Shown here piece after piece: positions 48,577-60,768 of a stretch of 64,000 nucleotides of DNA (position 1 is its first letter; each line of letters opens with the position of its first letter). The stretch spans positions 46,681 to 110,680 of the forward strand of contig JAMFTG010000747.1 of NCBI GenBank assembly GCA_023974075.1. The letters are read 5' to 3'. Source of the stretch: Chaenocephalus aceratus (taxonomy: Eukaryota; Chordata; Actinopteri; Perciformes; Channichthyidae). The notes under the pieces were generated by a model that did no database searches, was not told where the DNA came from, and saw nothing but the letters and a program-made list of their open reading frames with translations. Position numbers and translations under genes: made by a program.

Positions 48577-49552
48577 ACTGCGGTCAACTCAGCCGTCTCC
48601 GTCTCTGGTCAAATGAGCAGCGCTTCATTTTTGAGTGCGCGATTAATAGCGTATTTACGGTAATCGCCGAGAAGTGGCGCTGACGCTAGTACAAGTGCTT
48701 ATGCTATATTTGATCAATCAATCAATGATATTTGATGAGGGATACAATGATTTTTAGCCATAAGTTCTTAATAAAATTGGTACTGTTGGACTCAGTACAT
48801 CTTAGACTACTACCACAAATACAATCAAGTACTTTTACTGTGTACTATTTGAGTAATACTCTGTCAAACTCCCCTCCAGAGTACAATAATGCATGTTTTC
48901 TGCCCTTTTTGATGAGAGATACAATCATTTTTTGCAATGAGTTCTTAATAAAATCGGTTATGCTGAATTATGTACTACTTGGACCACTACCACGAGTACA
49001 ATCAAGCACTTTTACTTTGTACTTTTTGAGTAATACTTGTTTAAACTCCTGTCCTGAGTACACAAAAGAATGTATTCTGCTATCTTTGATGAGAGATACA
49101 ATTATTTTGTGCAATAAGTTCTTAATGAAATTGGTACTGTTGGATTCAGTACTACTTGGACTAGTAGCACAAGTACAATCAAGTACTTTTACTGTGTACT
49201 TTTTGAGTAATACTCGTTTAAACTCCTGTCCTGAGTACAATAATGCATGTTTTCTTCCATCTTTGATGACCGATAAAATGATTTTGTGCAATAAGTTCTT
49301 CATGTAATTGGTACTGTTGGATTCAGTACTACTTGGACTACTACCAAAAGTACAATCAAGTACTTTTATTGTGTACTTTTTGAGTAATCCCCTGTCAAAC
49401 TCCCCTCCAGAGTAAAAACATGCATTATTTTACTCCTACGTTCGTGCCGCTTCTCAGCGATTACCGTAAAGGCGCTATAAATCGCGCACTCAAAAATGAA
49501 GAACTGCTCATTTGACCAAGCAAATCTGAGAGACGGCTGAGTTGACCGCAGT
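48577..49552. mobile_element. hAT-like MITE carrying a 177-bp satellite
   Basis: Inverted repeats of about 110 bp start ACTGCGGTCAACTCAGCC and close with the complement, GGCTGAGTTGACCGCAGT. The 8-bp flanks CATTCACC (48569-48576) and CATTCGCT (49553-49560) look like a target duplication with two transitions. The empty site is seen at 3090-3097 in the paralogous copy. The core is four tandem 177-bp units rather than a transposase. Confidence 0.85.
48732..49430 (+). repeat. 177-bp tandem repeat, four units
   Basis: Units begin TTGATGAGRGATACAAT at 48732, 48909 and 49086, and as a diverged form at 49262. Because 177 is 59 codons, an open frame of 191 codons runs through the first units and a second on the other strand; these are by-products of the repeat. 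Confidence 0.9.
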
Positions 49553-50118
49553 CATTCGCTGCGACGTAGCATTTTTCCCATTGAAATGAATGGGGTTCTT
49601 CAGTTAGCTGCTAACGCTAAGCTAAGCGACGGTTTAGCTCATTAGATAAATAGATATACTTTATTTAAATAATGATTTATCTTAAACTGGGAAATGATTG
49701 TGTCCCAGCAGAAGTGTTTTCAGGCATTACACGAGTTAAACATATTTAAAAGATGCAATAAGATAATAAAAATGAAGCATTAGCAGCAAGTATACACACA
49801 GGACACATATCACTAGAGTATCTAAAGAATACACAATATACAGAAAATACTGTATACATGGAGTACATTAAACAGTCTCACTAGCTAATGTTTGCTTTCT
49901 GTGTTAACTTAGTGATAGTTTCACACGGATAGCGTTATAACCGTGGTTCAAACATCCATTAATGTCACTTTCTATGTGAATAAAGTCATTTTAATGAAAT
50001 AAAAGTGAACTAACTGTGAGCTGTAAGTTAGAATGTAAGTTGCTACACAGATTATGATGAATTATATCTAAATATTTGTATTGTATTAATAATGAAGCAG
50101 CTCTGTGGTCTTCATCAG

Positions 50119-50168
50119 GACAGCTGATGAGCAGCATGGAGGAGAAGAAGGAGGCCCCTGGAGCTCAG
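50119..50168 (+). CDS. Start exon of C2H2 zinc-finger gene, locus C
   Basis: Same exon as 3827-3876: acceptor TTCATCAG, ATG at 50127, 14 codons MSSMEEKKEAPGAQ, donor GTCAGT. It joins in phase 0 to the intact 10-finger exon at 54934, predicting a 302-residue protein. Exon, phase and both splice sites are preserved between the two copies, which supports but does not prove a real gene. Confidence 0.6.
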
Positions 50169-51295
50169 GTCAGTGTGCACTTCATCACAAGATATTCCTA
50201 ATTCCAGCGTTTCCTCCAGGCGGGCGTCTTGCCTTCATTTGACGCCCTTATTCAGCTCGGAGCGCCATCTACTAGGGGTGTGACGCGGGGCTCGACATTA
50301 AGGACTGCCCGATGGCCCGGGGCCGTCTAGTATCTAGCTCGGGCAAGGAAGCCTCACCTGCTGGGTGCCCCATCGGGCAATCTATCATGCCAGTATCATG
50401 CAGCTCGCGGATCCAGTAATGAGGGACCCGACAGTGAAACTAAACATATCTATAACTAGTTACGGGAGTTTGAGAGGTCATTAAAATAGCTACGTGTGAT
50501 ATCCTAACCTGAAGTGTGTGTTTTGTCCGCTCACCGCTGCAGCTGATCTCTCTCTCCCGTCAGATCAGACTTCACTCGCGTTTATGTCCATATCGATCAG
50601 ATGCAGCTAGTTCTAGCTAATGATAGACTACCTGCTTATTAAAAGACACCTGAACAATAAGTGTTGCTATGCAACCGGGTGAGGCCACAAAGTATAGCGC
50701 AGCATTACGTATGTGTTTACATGCCCACCGGAACCCCGAGGCATTACCAACAGATCAACGCACAATCAACCCATCCAGGACATCTCTTTCTCCACATTAC
50801 GTGTTAGACATTAGAGTTGACTCTTCCTGTCTGTCACATCCTCTTCTTGTCTGTCACATCCTCTTCTTGTCTGTCACATACTCTTCTTGTCTGTCACATA
50901 CTCTTCTTGTCTGTCACATACTCTTCTTGTCTGTCACATACTCTTCTTGTCTGTCACATACTCTTCTTGTCTGTCACATAAGTGGCGCAACTGAAGCGGT
51001 ATTGCGCTAAAGGGAAATTATTTTGACCGAAGAGATTTAGGTTTTCCGGCTAACGGGAACTCTGACGTCGCCATTTTGTGTGCTTCGCGGTTCATATCGC
51101 TCAGATCCAGCTCTCCTGATCGGCCTTTATAGAGAGCACCGATCAAACTATTAAGAGTGAATATCGGCCGTAATGACCCCCCCCCCCTGTTGATAGGTCA
51201 CTGTCTAGCACTGGCTTTGTAGTGCACTGATCGATTAGGCTAAGCTAACCTGTAGCTGCTCCCTCCACACTCACACAGCTTCATACAGACATTCA
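50169..51295. other. Intron-like stretch with repeat fragments
   Basis: The first 100 bp match 3877-3970. A hAT-type relic with GGGCTCGACATTAA and GGCCCGGGGCC lies at 50285-50350. A 20-bp minisatellite occupies 50821-50980. No gene recognised. Confidence 0.45.
50821..50980 (+). repeat. 20-bp minisatellite, 8 copies
   Basis: Tandem copies of CTCTTCTTGTCTGTCACATA; the first three carry C in place of A at the end or CCTG in place of TTG. Confidence 0.95.
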
Positions 51296-51725
51296 TTTCA
51301 TTTCATTTCAAACCTTTATTTATACAGATAAAATCCCATTGAGATCATTGATCTCTTTTCCAAGGGAGACCTGCTCAAGTAGTTCCACATGAAACATAAA
51401 AACATAAATAGAACAACAAAAGGACATCATCCAGCATCATGTACATAATTACCACATAAACAGGAACCAATAGCTTCCGATTGAGTAGCATCCAACCGAG
51501 CTTTAAAAACATTTAGTGGCACCAGATTGTTCAGTTTCCATTTAATTTGCAGACTATTCCAAGACAGAGGAGCTGCATCTAAAAGCTGTCTTCCCTAAGA
51601 CAGTCCTAGCAGCTGGCACATTTAATAAAACCACAGCATTCGATCTCAGGCAGTAGCCACTTACAATTCTCCGTGAGATCAGGGAGCAGATATAAGATGG
51701 AAGTTTCCCCAACATGGCTTTGTAT

Positions 51726-52914
51726 TAGGGGTGTAACGGTTCACAAACATTTCGGTTCGGTACGTACCTCGGTTTTTTGGTCACGGTTCGGTTCGGTACG
51801 TTTTCGGTACAGCAGAATTTTTTTTCACAAAACAAAACATATATATATATTTTTATTATTATTAAACTGTGAATAATGTATTCACTCAAATAAATACAAA
51901 ATATAATAAAATACACATTAAGGTGCAGCATTTCGATGAACTGAAATAATCTGTATTTGAACTTTACTGTACAAGTACTCACAAAACATAAACTATTAGT
52001 TTTGGGTTTTTAATTATTATTAAACTATGAATATTCACTCAAATAAATACAAAATATAATCAAATGAACATTAAGGTGCAGCATTTCGATGAACTGAAAT
52101 TATCTGTATTTGAACTGTACTGTACTAGTACCTAAGCAGCCAGTTTGACATTATGACTTGCTTGTCATTGTATTTTCATGTTGTTTAAAGAAAGATGAAC
52201 TTGTCCACATTGCTTGCTGAAAGGGCAGATCTGCTGGCACTAGCAATGTCTCCTGCTGTGGAGAACACCCTCTCGCTAGGGACAGAGGTAGCACATACAG
52301 CCAGGTAGCGCTTTGCTAACTTGGCAACATAAGGATATTTGGCGTTTGTAATAGCTTTGGCTCGGTCTGAACTTTTTGCGAGTGGTGGAGGCTTAAATGC
52401 TAGCGGGAGTTGGGTTTCCACTTCAGTCTTTTTTCTTTTGGTACCGGTGATATTCACGTTCGGGTGATGCCTTTTCAAAAGAGTGTGCAAGTTTCATGTA
52501 TTGCCAGCCGCGTAACCAATGTTAGTTGAACAATGCCGACAAACAGCTTTGGTTCGGTCCACCTGTCTTTGTCCGTCATCCTTGTTCGTAACTGCGAAAC
52601 CAAAATGTTCCCAAACCGGAGACTTCAATGATGCTGGAGGATTTTCGAGCTCAACTTTATCTGCGTTCGCCATTAATTTTCGACAGTTCCTCAAATTACT
52701 GACTCAATTTGAACGCATGCCCTCTCATCCAATGAAATGACTTGCTCGTTCTATGACGCGATGAGCCCAATGTGAGGAAATTACTCTGAATGCTGCGACG
52801 CAGCACCTGAGATTACTTCCAAGAAGTTGTTCACGTTCTCAATTTTTTACGTTTAACGTTATATTCGTTCGGTACACTTCGGTACACGTGTGTACCGTTA
52901 GGGTTACACCCCTA
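51726..52914 (-). mobile_element. hAT element with exact CTTTGTAT target duplication
   Basis: The terminal repeats are TAGGGGTGTAACGGTTCAC and the complement of TAGGGGTGTAACCCTAACGG. CTTTGTAT is duplicated at 51718-51725 and 52915-52922 and is a single copy when the LINE is rejoined. Internally a short coding remnant combines a BED finger and the hAT dimerisation region. Confidence 0.95.
52185..52694 (-). pseudogene. BED finger joined in frame to hAT dimerisation domain
   Basis: The minus-strand frame from 52694 reads VWEHFGFAVTNKDD, KAVCRHCSTNIGYAAGNT, a TGA stop at about 52491, then LHTLLKRHHPNV, completing the BED finger (C-x2-C ... H-x3-H-like). It continues directly into YPYVAKLAKRYLAVCATSVP and SERVFSTAGDI, the C-terminal dimerisation region. 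The catalytic core between them has been deleted without breaking the frame. Apart from the single stop it would encode about 170 residues. Confidence 0.75.
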
Positions 52915-53929
52915 CTTTGTATATAAAGATGTACCAGTGACTGAGCCTCCGTACAGTTAGTGAAAGCAAACCAGCCCTTGCATACAGGGTACAGTGAAGG
53001 GTTAATGCTTTACAGTTAGTCACACATCTCAGAGCACTGTGATACGCAGCATCTAACTGGACCAGGCAATGGGCAGGTGCATTCATATAGACCAGATCCC
53101 CAGAGTCCAGCACAGGTCAAAGGTCACAGAGCCTTTTCCTGGCCTCAAGTGAGAAGCAGGACTTGTTCCTGGAGAAGAACCCTAGCCTAACCCTCAGTTT
53201 TTTTAGCAGGTTATTGACATGAAGTTTAAAAGAGAGACAATCATCAAGCCAGATACCAAGGTATTTGTAACAGGCAACAACTTCAAGTTTTGTTCCTTGC
53301 GTAGTTACAATATCTAAAACAGGCTCTGGTGTCTTTTTGGCTTTTGAAAAGAGCATTACCTTGGTTTTATCCACATTTAAAAGAAGCTTTAGTTCAGAGA
53401 GCTGAGTCTGAATAGTGTTAAATAAAGCAGCTGTATCCGCCACACAGGAAACACACATTTAAAACGGTTTTGCCTGCAGTTTTTGTGCACAAGCATTCAT
53501 CAAGGGTTCGGAAAGTGGCGCTGTCCTGAGAGTGGAGGTGTCCTGACATTAGCCTGCAGGCAGGCTCCATGGAGCTGTCAGCTCCGGACTGCGCACAATG
53601 CGTACATGAAGCGCTACGTCATGAACGCAAGAAATCTACCCTCATTGGCTTAGAATCTGATTAGAAACAATTACTTCCCACACAGCGATCCGTGCACAGA
53701 GAGCGGGTTGTTTGCAGGTGCAGAGGTTTTAACCGGAAAACTAATATGTGAGGATCAAAAATACATCTGTACAACTTCTTTCTGTATTTGGATTTTAGTT
53801 ACATGAACATGAAACGGAACACATGTTCTAGGGGGAGGCCCAAACCCTTCGTGCCATTTGGTCCGCGCGCATTTTTCAGGGCAATTTCTATTGGGCTCAG
53901 GGCCATCTAAGCTAATCCTTAAAGTCATG

Positions 53930-54262
53930 CACTGTAACGGTATACGTACCCGTACCGAAATTATTGGGTGCGGGACACGTGTGTACCAAACGAATATAAC
54001 GTTAAACGTAAAAAATTGAGAACGTGAATAACGTTTTGGAAGTAAGCTCAGGTGCTGCGTGGCAGTGTTCGATTAGCATGTTCCTGCAGCCCATGCTCCG
54101 GACCGGGCCAAGTCATTTCATTGGACGAGAGGCATACTATGAGAGCTGGTCAAAGGGATGCGTTCAAATGTAACCAGTAATTTGAGGAACTGTCGAAATG
54201 GCAAACGCAGATAAAGTTGAGCTCGAAAATGCTCCAGCATCATTGATGTCTCCGCAGGGCTC
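53930..54262 (+). pseudogene. Second, truncated copy of the same hAT family
   Basis: Plus-strand sequence contains the terminal CTGTAACGGTATACGTACC, the subterminal AACGTTAAACGTAAAAAATT block, and the BED N-terminus MANADKVELENAPASLMS. It is a diverged relic of the family at 51726-52914 and ends in unrelated sequence. Confidence 0.65.
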
Positions 54263-54469
54263 AACGCTAACTTTTAAAAGCTGATGCCAGGCTGGCAGCA
54301 AATAACAATTGTCCGGTACCGGACTAACACGTAATGAAGGTTGTTCAGCGTGTTAGCTCCTGAGTTGTTAATATTGATGCCATCTCCTTTATAATAATAA
54401 TATATTTTATTTATAAGCGCACTTTTCATTTGCGTAAACAAAACTCAAAGTGCTACAAAATTAAAAATT

Positions 54470-54664
54470 ATGAACAGTGTGTATTAATACACTAGATACA
54501 CACAGCAGCCTGAGAGCAGTATGAACAGTGTGTATTAATACACTAGATACACACAGCAGCCTGTGAGCAGTATGAACAGTGTGTATTAATACACTAGATA
54601 CACACAGCAGCCTGTGAGCAGTATGAACAGTGTGTATTAATACACTAGATACACACAGCAGCCT
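54470..54664. repeat. 51-bp minisatellite, four units
   Basis: Units start ATGAACAGTGTGTATTAATA, include a self-complementary GTGTATTAATACAC core, and end CAGCAGCCTGTGAGCAGT. Because 51 is 17 codons, a repeated-peptide frame is open on the minus strand. Confidence 0.95.
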
Positions 54665-54840
54665 AGGGAGGTGTTCCAGGCACGTCCAGCTGGGAAGAGA
54701 CCCAGGGGTAGACCTAGGACCAGGTGGAGGGATTATATCTCTTCGCTGGCCTGGGAGCGCCTTGGGACCCCCCGTCTGTAAAGCCGGTGTGTCCTTGGGC
54801 AAGACACTTCACCTGAACTTGCTCCTGTGGGTATTGTCCA
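54665..54840 (+). repeat. RTE-type LINE 3' fragment
   Basis: GGGAGGTGTTCCAGGCACGT, GACCAGGTGGAGGGATTATA and TCCTTGGGCAAGACACTTCA are typical of the 3' part of RTE/Expander-like fish LINEs. Only this short piece is present. Confidence 0.55.
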
Positions 54841-54933
54841 CAGTTTCTGACCATTGCATGTATGATATATGTGTTAACTTGTGTATTTATGCTTTTTAGA
54901 TTGACTTCTCTCTTCTCTGTCCGTCTGTTCTAG

Positions 54934-55800
<867 letters not shown>

Positions 55801-56420
55801 TGGGTTTCAAAGTGTAGGAGCCGCAATTAAGCATATTTTGTTTTTTTCACAGTTTACAATAAACAATTCCCGTCTATTGGCCTTGTGTTGGGTAATCCTT
55901 TTTTCCATTACAGATCCCATCCCAACAGCGCCATCTGTTGACATAACGTCAGAATTGACAGGCATAATGTTCACTGTTCCTTTAAAGTGGACCTATCATG
56001 CTATATTTGAATAATATATTGTAGAACCATAACTATATAAGGCATATTTATACTTTTTATTGTTCAAAATACCAAACAGATCATGCATTTTAGCCATTCC
56101 TCATTTCGCTCAATTTAACACTGTCTTTGCATGGGCTGATTCGGTGAGAACAGCGCCATCTGTTGACATAACGTCAGAATTGACAGGCATAATGTTCACT
56201 GTTCCTTTGAGTTTCGTTTTCTGTCCGTCTGTCGACAGCGCGCTGTTTTATTGCTTTACATACCAAGGTTTAAGTACACTGTGTCAATAGTTGTAGTATG
56301 AGCATCGTCTGGGCTGGCCGTCTGGTAGAATCGGTATGCTCTTCCTCCTGTGTCCACTTCCTCTCCTGTCACCTATGACCCCTTTTATACACCCCACCAC
56401 CAAGTGTTCAAAATAACATT
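55801..56420 (+). other. 3' region of locus C with transposon fragment and 65-bp duplication
   Basis: It matches loci A and B but contains, at 55987-56145, a piece of the TTAA element (AGTGGACCTATCATGC) inserted at CCTTTAA. The sequence before it (about 55925-55987, from CAGCGCCATCTGTTGACATA to TGTTCCTTT) is repeated after it (about 56151-56210). AATAAA lies at 55859. Confidence 0.6.
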
Positions 56421-57755
56421 CAGGGTGTCCGCGGGGTATTAAAAGTTGATCAATCAATTTAGCGAAAATTAAGGCTATCAAAAAATATTAAACGGCATTT
56501 TCCAAGGTATTAAGAAGGTCCACAGCAACGACAACATGAAACACCCTTTCATTTACTGCAACGACATGTCGGGAAACCCCCTCAAGGTGTCAGGCTGAGA
56601 GGCTCTGATACCTCATTCACACCAACGGTGTTTCAGGGCCGGTTCGGAGCTGGAGCTTGAAAAGCACCGGGTTTTCCTGTTCACACCGCAGCGGAGCAGC
56701 CTCTTAGCTCCGGAATCCGGTTCGTTTCCAGCACCAAACAATTGTCCGGCCAGAGCAAAAGCACCGCATACGTCACCCTTACGTCGAGGCGAGGGCAGGG
56801 ACAGATCAACTCCTGAACAACAACAAAAAGCCCGCGTTTTATCCAGTTTGTACACAACGATGGAGAAACTTAACAAGAGTTTTAGTGTTTCTGAGAGATA
56901 TACAGCAGGAGAACACGCCATCCACCGCGGAGAATAAACAGAAGGGCAACCATGCTCCGGGGTCTTCTTCGCTGCTTTTGGTGTATTTTGTGGCGGCAGC
57001 AGCGCCACTTACAGGCCTGGCATATGTACTACAGCGTTTCCAGCATTTCCAGCGGTCCAGTGTGAACGGACGCGTTAATTAATCGAATGCGTGTGAACGG
57101 AAGACTTTTTTGCATTTGCGTTTTACTGTATGCGTCCTCGTTGGGCCGGGGTCTAAGCCAAACTATATCCGGTCACAGAGATCTGCTATTTTAAAGTAAG
57201 GTCAACACATATCGACCCTAAATATAGTCTATATTAAGAACGAGAAAAGTCTTAACATATATATCGTTTTTTGTAAACATATGACAAATGTGTGAGGGTG
57301 ATGACGTCGGAGCATCGTCCTCTGTGCCGGGCTTAGCCCCGGACAGCCCCAGCCCAATTGAACCCCTGGGTGTTTGTGAGGGAGCTCCTATATGGCATTA
57401 CCCCGCTGAAGCTCACCAAAGTTTAATATATTTCATAGTTCAAAGTTTTGTCAATTGTTTTGTTAATTGGTCAAATACTGGTTTCTACTGGTTTCTGAGG
57501 AGTTCTACTGGAATGAAAGAGCACAGAAGCTGCATTAACCCTGACCTTCACAGAGAGGGTGAAGTTCATGTGGAGAGGAGGCTAGTCTGTCTGCACTCTG
57601 TTTAGCTAATCAATATAGTACATGTGAGGTAAAGTGTGTCGCCAATGTAACCGGTTAGAACTGGAAGTTGCGATGAGGTCTTAAAATGTATGGAAAGGGT
57701 CTTAAAGGTCTTCAAAGGTATTAAATCTGACTTCAGGATTCCTGCATAGACCCTG
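56421..57755. mobile_element. hAT-like TIR element in locus C
   Basis: It begins CAGGGTGTCCGCGGGGTATT and ends with the complement of CAGGGTCTATGCAGGAATCC. Subterminal AGGTATTAAA/TTAATAC motifs recur at both ends. Locus B shows continuous sequence (AATAATATTGCATTATACAT) where this element sits. Flanks share only ACATT/ATATT, so the target duplication is short or decayed. The core (56580-57120) includes another repeat related to 12320-12450; no transposase seen. Confidence 0.65.
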
Positions 57756-57821
57756 ATATTGCACTATTCATATAAATAAGGTAAACTGAGACGCCAGCAA
57801 CAGCCATAAAATGGCTCCTAC

Positions 57822-57870
57822 AAAGAGTGTGGGAAAACCTTTTCTTAAAGTCCATGAGCGAGTTTCACTG
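57822..57870 (+). pseudogene. Vestigial C2H2 finger in the 3' region, locus C
   Basis: Reads KECGKTFS, then directly VHERVS-like sequence after a 14-bp deletion relative to loci A and B. Confidence 0.5.
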
Positions 57871-57989
57871 TTCATTATCTGCTTCATGTATCTGGAACAT
57901 AGTTACGATGTTTTTCAGTTTGATTCTATTCTCTTTTTGAAATGATCAGACTACCACAAATAAAATGGCCTTAGAAACAGACCAGCCTG

Positions 57990-58204
57990 CCCTCCTACAA
58001 AACACGACCAAAGAGGTCGATTGTTTAAGCCCCTTAGATTACGACCCATAGCCACGTTTTAAAGTGTGGTCGTGTGAGAAACAACATGCTCCCGTTTATT
58101 CACAAATAACCCTCTCTGGAAAATCCTACATTGTGGAATAGTTTGGCATTAAAACGCTTTTTGATTAGATTTCTGGAGAGAAGCTGGGAAATGTTTTTGT
58201 TACA
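57990..58204. other. Locus-C specific stretch without recognised feature
   Basis: Sequence between the duplicated 3' region and the LINE fragment; no gene, terminal repeat or tandem array seen. Confidence 0.3.
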
Positions 58205-58738
58205 GCAGATGATTAATGACATGTTGACATGCTGAGACTCATGCATCCAATGGGCTCTACACGCAGAGGATGGGGCTCTGTGGATGAGGGGAAGACGTGC
58301 CCCATACGTAATGGAGAAGCTGGAGCGACTAAAGAAGTGGAGAGGTGGTCATATAACTGGATTCAAAATGTCAGAAAGCAAGTAATGCTCCATGGTATTT
58401 ACAAACAAACCCAAGACTGATGGCCAACAGCCAACACTCTGATCGTCCAATGACAAAGCTGAATGAGTTCAAATACCTAGGACTGTGGTCTGATAGCAAA
58501 CACACATGGAAATGCATATTAATCAAGTGGAGACACAATGCTAAAAGTATTAAATGTATTGCGAGCTGTAGCTGGATGCAGCTGGGGCGCAGACAAACAA
58601 GCATTAGTAGACATGTACAGATCCATGATGAGGTCCACAACAGACTGTGGTTGTATAGCGTTTGGAGCAGCAGCAAAACATCACTTACAAACTGATAGAC
58701 TGCAATATAAAGCCTTGAGGTGTGTATTGGAGCGATAA
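58205..58738 (+). pseudogene. I/Nimb-type LINE RT fragment, locus C
   Basis: Nearly identical to 33340-33872 of locus B: HAEDGALWMRG, FKYLGLWSDSKHTW (with indels at 58440 and 58510) and ALVDMYRSMMRSTTDCGC. It starts abruptly at IND in the RT, so endonuclease and the minisatellite are absent here. Confidence 0.8.
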
Positions 58739-58928
58739 GTCAACTGTTAGCTTATCGCGACAGGCCTCTGCACACAATGAGACAGTGGAGACAAACATGT
58801 GCTTGGCTTTCATTAGTGAATGAAACTGAGAGCCCTTTATAGTCTGTGTCCAATATTGTGTATTTGTATATATTGTATATCCTGTATATATGCTAAGGTC
58901 CCGCTGCTGACACCATAGCAGTCATTTA

Positions 58929-59162
58929 GTGCGCATATGTGTAATTAAATATCAAAATCTCACTCCAGCCAGGGACCCACAGCTAGCAACCCTGGTTAGC
59001 TTCAGAGCTAGCAGTCTGTGTTGTAAACAAAGACAGGACGAGCTGGAAATGAAACAAACGATACTTAGAAACTGGTTAAAAGTTTCTGATGGAAGGAAAC
59101 GACCTCTTCTCTCTTTGAATGTGGTTTATACCTTTCAGGTAACAGCAACAGTTAAAGCCTGA
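58929..59162 (+). other. Open segment of unknown function, locus C copy
   Basis: The 77-codon translation is identical to the locus-B copy at 34062-34295, although flanking bases differ at a few positions. No family recognised; no ATG at its start. Confidence 0.35.
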
Positions 59163-59500
59163 CAATGAACCGTTTGGCTGCACCCGCACTGCGAGGGGGG
59201 CCAAGTTCCCATCAGCAGAAACACGTGGGTTTGCTGTCCTGGCTCCAAGATGGTGGAACGAGCTCCCATTGACATCAGGACAGCAGAAAGCTCACACACC
59301 TTCCAGACTGAAACTCATCTCTCTGGACTCCACCTCCAGCCATAGAACTACGAACAAAGCACTTCCAACAGTCCCTCCTTACACACCTACAAGGTTAATA
59401 CTGAAATCAAGGAGTTCTTCATCTGAACTCTGCATAGTACACAACTCATCTCACAAACACGGTTCAATAGCCTCAACTGCACAACAACACTGACTGTGCT
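59163..59500 (+). pseudogene. LINE C-terminal fragment, locus C
   Basis: Continues beyond the locus-B copy: LAPRWWNELPLTSGQQKAH, then SRLKLISLDSTSSHRTT, TVPPYTPTRLILKSRSS and a stop near 59491. It resembles the C-terminus of an L2/CR1-type LINE protein. No RT present. Confidence 0.5.
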
Positions 59501-59529
59501 TAAACATAACAGTGTTCCCTTGGGCATAA

Positions 59530-59700
59530 CTTCGAGTGTTAATCAATCAATGTTTATTTATATAGCCCAATATCACAAATGTTACATTTGTCTCAGTGGT
59601 CTTCACAGTGTGTACAGAATATCAGTATGACAATACGACACCCTCTGTCCTCAGACCCTCTGTCCTCAGACCCTCTGTCCTTAGACCCTCACATCGTACA
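59530..59700 (+). repeat. Short interspersed repeat with 15-bp tandem units
   Basis: AATCAATGTTTATTTATATA and CAGTGGTCTTCACAGTGTGT are typical of a common fish interspersed repeat. Three to four CCTCTGTCCTCAGAC-type 15-bp units follow at 59642-59690. Confidence 0.6.
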
Positions 59701-59989
59701 AGGAAAAACTTCTGAAGAAAACCCAGTTTAAAGGGAAAAATGGGAGAAACCTCAGGGAGAGCAGCAGAGGAGATCCCTCTCCAGGATGGACAGACGTGCA
59801 ATAGATGCCGTGTGTAAATTGAAAAGACTTCTAGTGTTAACATCAATATTTTCTTCACGATAGCAGCAATGGCTCGGAATTGATGGGTGACCATGTGTGA
59901 GGTGGTGTCAATTTGCTCCTTTGTCTTTACCTTTAAACCGGAGCGCGTGTGAAGTTCATTACGACTTCTCCCTGTTCCGTCCACCGGGA

Positions 59990-60235
59990 TCAGCCACTTT
60001 GTGAACTTTCACCCTCACCCAATCACCTGGCCGAACAGGAGTCTCTTCTGGAGTCTCGTCTGGTATCTCTGTAGCTTTGCTAGCCTGCGTAGACAAAACT
60101 TGGATAATATTACTCAGAGTTCTGACATATTCATCACTTCTATTCGTCTAATATCTCAAACTGGACCACTCCCTCCTTGGAGGAGGCCCAAGATTCGGCC
60201 TACCTTTTGTCGTTATGAGACCTATTATTAACTAC
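59990..60235 (-). pseudogene. ERV integrase C-terminal fragment 1
   Basis: On the minus strand the frame contains DEYVRTLSNII, QASKATEIPDETPEETP and PVRPGDWVRVKVHK, which is the region just before and within the C-terminal domain of gammaretrovirus-like fish ERV integrases. It carries an in-frame stop near 60150 and stops soon after at about 59983. Catalytic residues are not present. Old endogenous copy. Confidence 0.65.
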
Positions 60236-60414
60236 ATGTTATTATTTATTAACTACAACGTCACTGAAATCAATATATCTGTATAATCATGACACCCCCT
60301 CCTTTGAGCATAACATGCTCAATTAATATTGCAATGATTACCCTATTCTGAACAGGACATGTAAAACCCATAACGTTGCATTAAATAAATACAAATCCTC
60401 CATGTACCCATAAG

Positions 60415-60768
60415 GTGTACACAAATATATCATATGATGTATGGCTTTCTGATGGTATACAAAATCTGCCATTTGTACAAAAAATACTTATTTCAGGAAT
60501 GGCTTTTGTCCTGGTATTATGCATCATTGTTGCTGCGAAAACAATACCCCTGGTGTCGCTAATGCGTCTCAATAACTCTAGGATTAGAGCATTGGTTGAT
60601 ACCGCTGAACAAAGATATGATAAAATAATATTACTCCAAACTAGAGGGAAAATACGAACTATTCTCACAGAGGGTGCCATGCATGAAGGGCTGGTGCCCC
60701 TCACTCTAAATGAGGTATTGCCTTACGCACCACACTATAAATCAGTAAAGTCACTCAAGAATAAATAA
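60415..60768 (+). other. ORF with one membrane segment, possibly ERV envelope tail
   Basis: A 117-codon open frame (first codon GTG; no ATG near its start) has a strongly hydrophobic segment at about residues 25-48 (ILISGMAFVLVLCIIVAA) followed by a hydrophilic tail. This layout fits the transmembrane end of a retroviral envelope protein, and it lies between two ERV integrase pieces, but on the opposite strand. No fusion peptide, CX6CC or surface region is visible. It could also be an unrelated small membrane ORF. Confidence 0.35.

Larger units (their letters stand above)
51296..53460 (-). pseudogene. LINE RT C-terminal fragment split by a hAT element
   Basis: On the minus strand 53458-53117 encodes NVDKTKVMLFSKAKKTP, LEVVACYKYLGIWLDD and LRVRLGFFSRNKSCFSLE, the post-catalytic RT region. 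After a frameshift, 53113-52923 continues with YMNAPAHCLVQLDAAYHSAL. The hAT element then intervenes (51726-52914). Beyond it (51717-51296) the C-terminus and 3' UTR continue, ending in TTGAAATGAAATGAAATG-like repeats. The catalytic domain is missing. Clade unresolved. Confidence 0.75.

Noticed and set aside
48732..49307. 191-codon frame as a gene
   Set aside because: The frame repeats every 59 residues because of a 177-bp satellite; no start context or domain.
51296..51725. tRNA-derived SINE
   Set aside because: No A and B box arrangement could be defined; the block reads as the 3' end of a LINE.
56613..57008. 131-codon minus-strand frame within the locus-C element
   Set aside because: No motif; low-complexity Ser run; overlaps a repeat related to non-coding parts of the TTAA elements.
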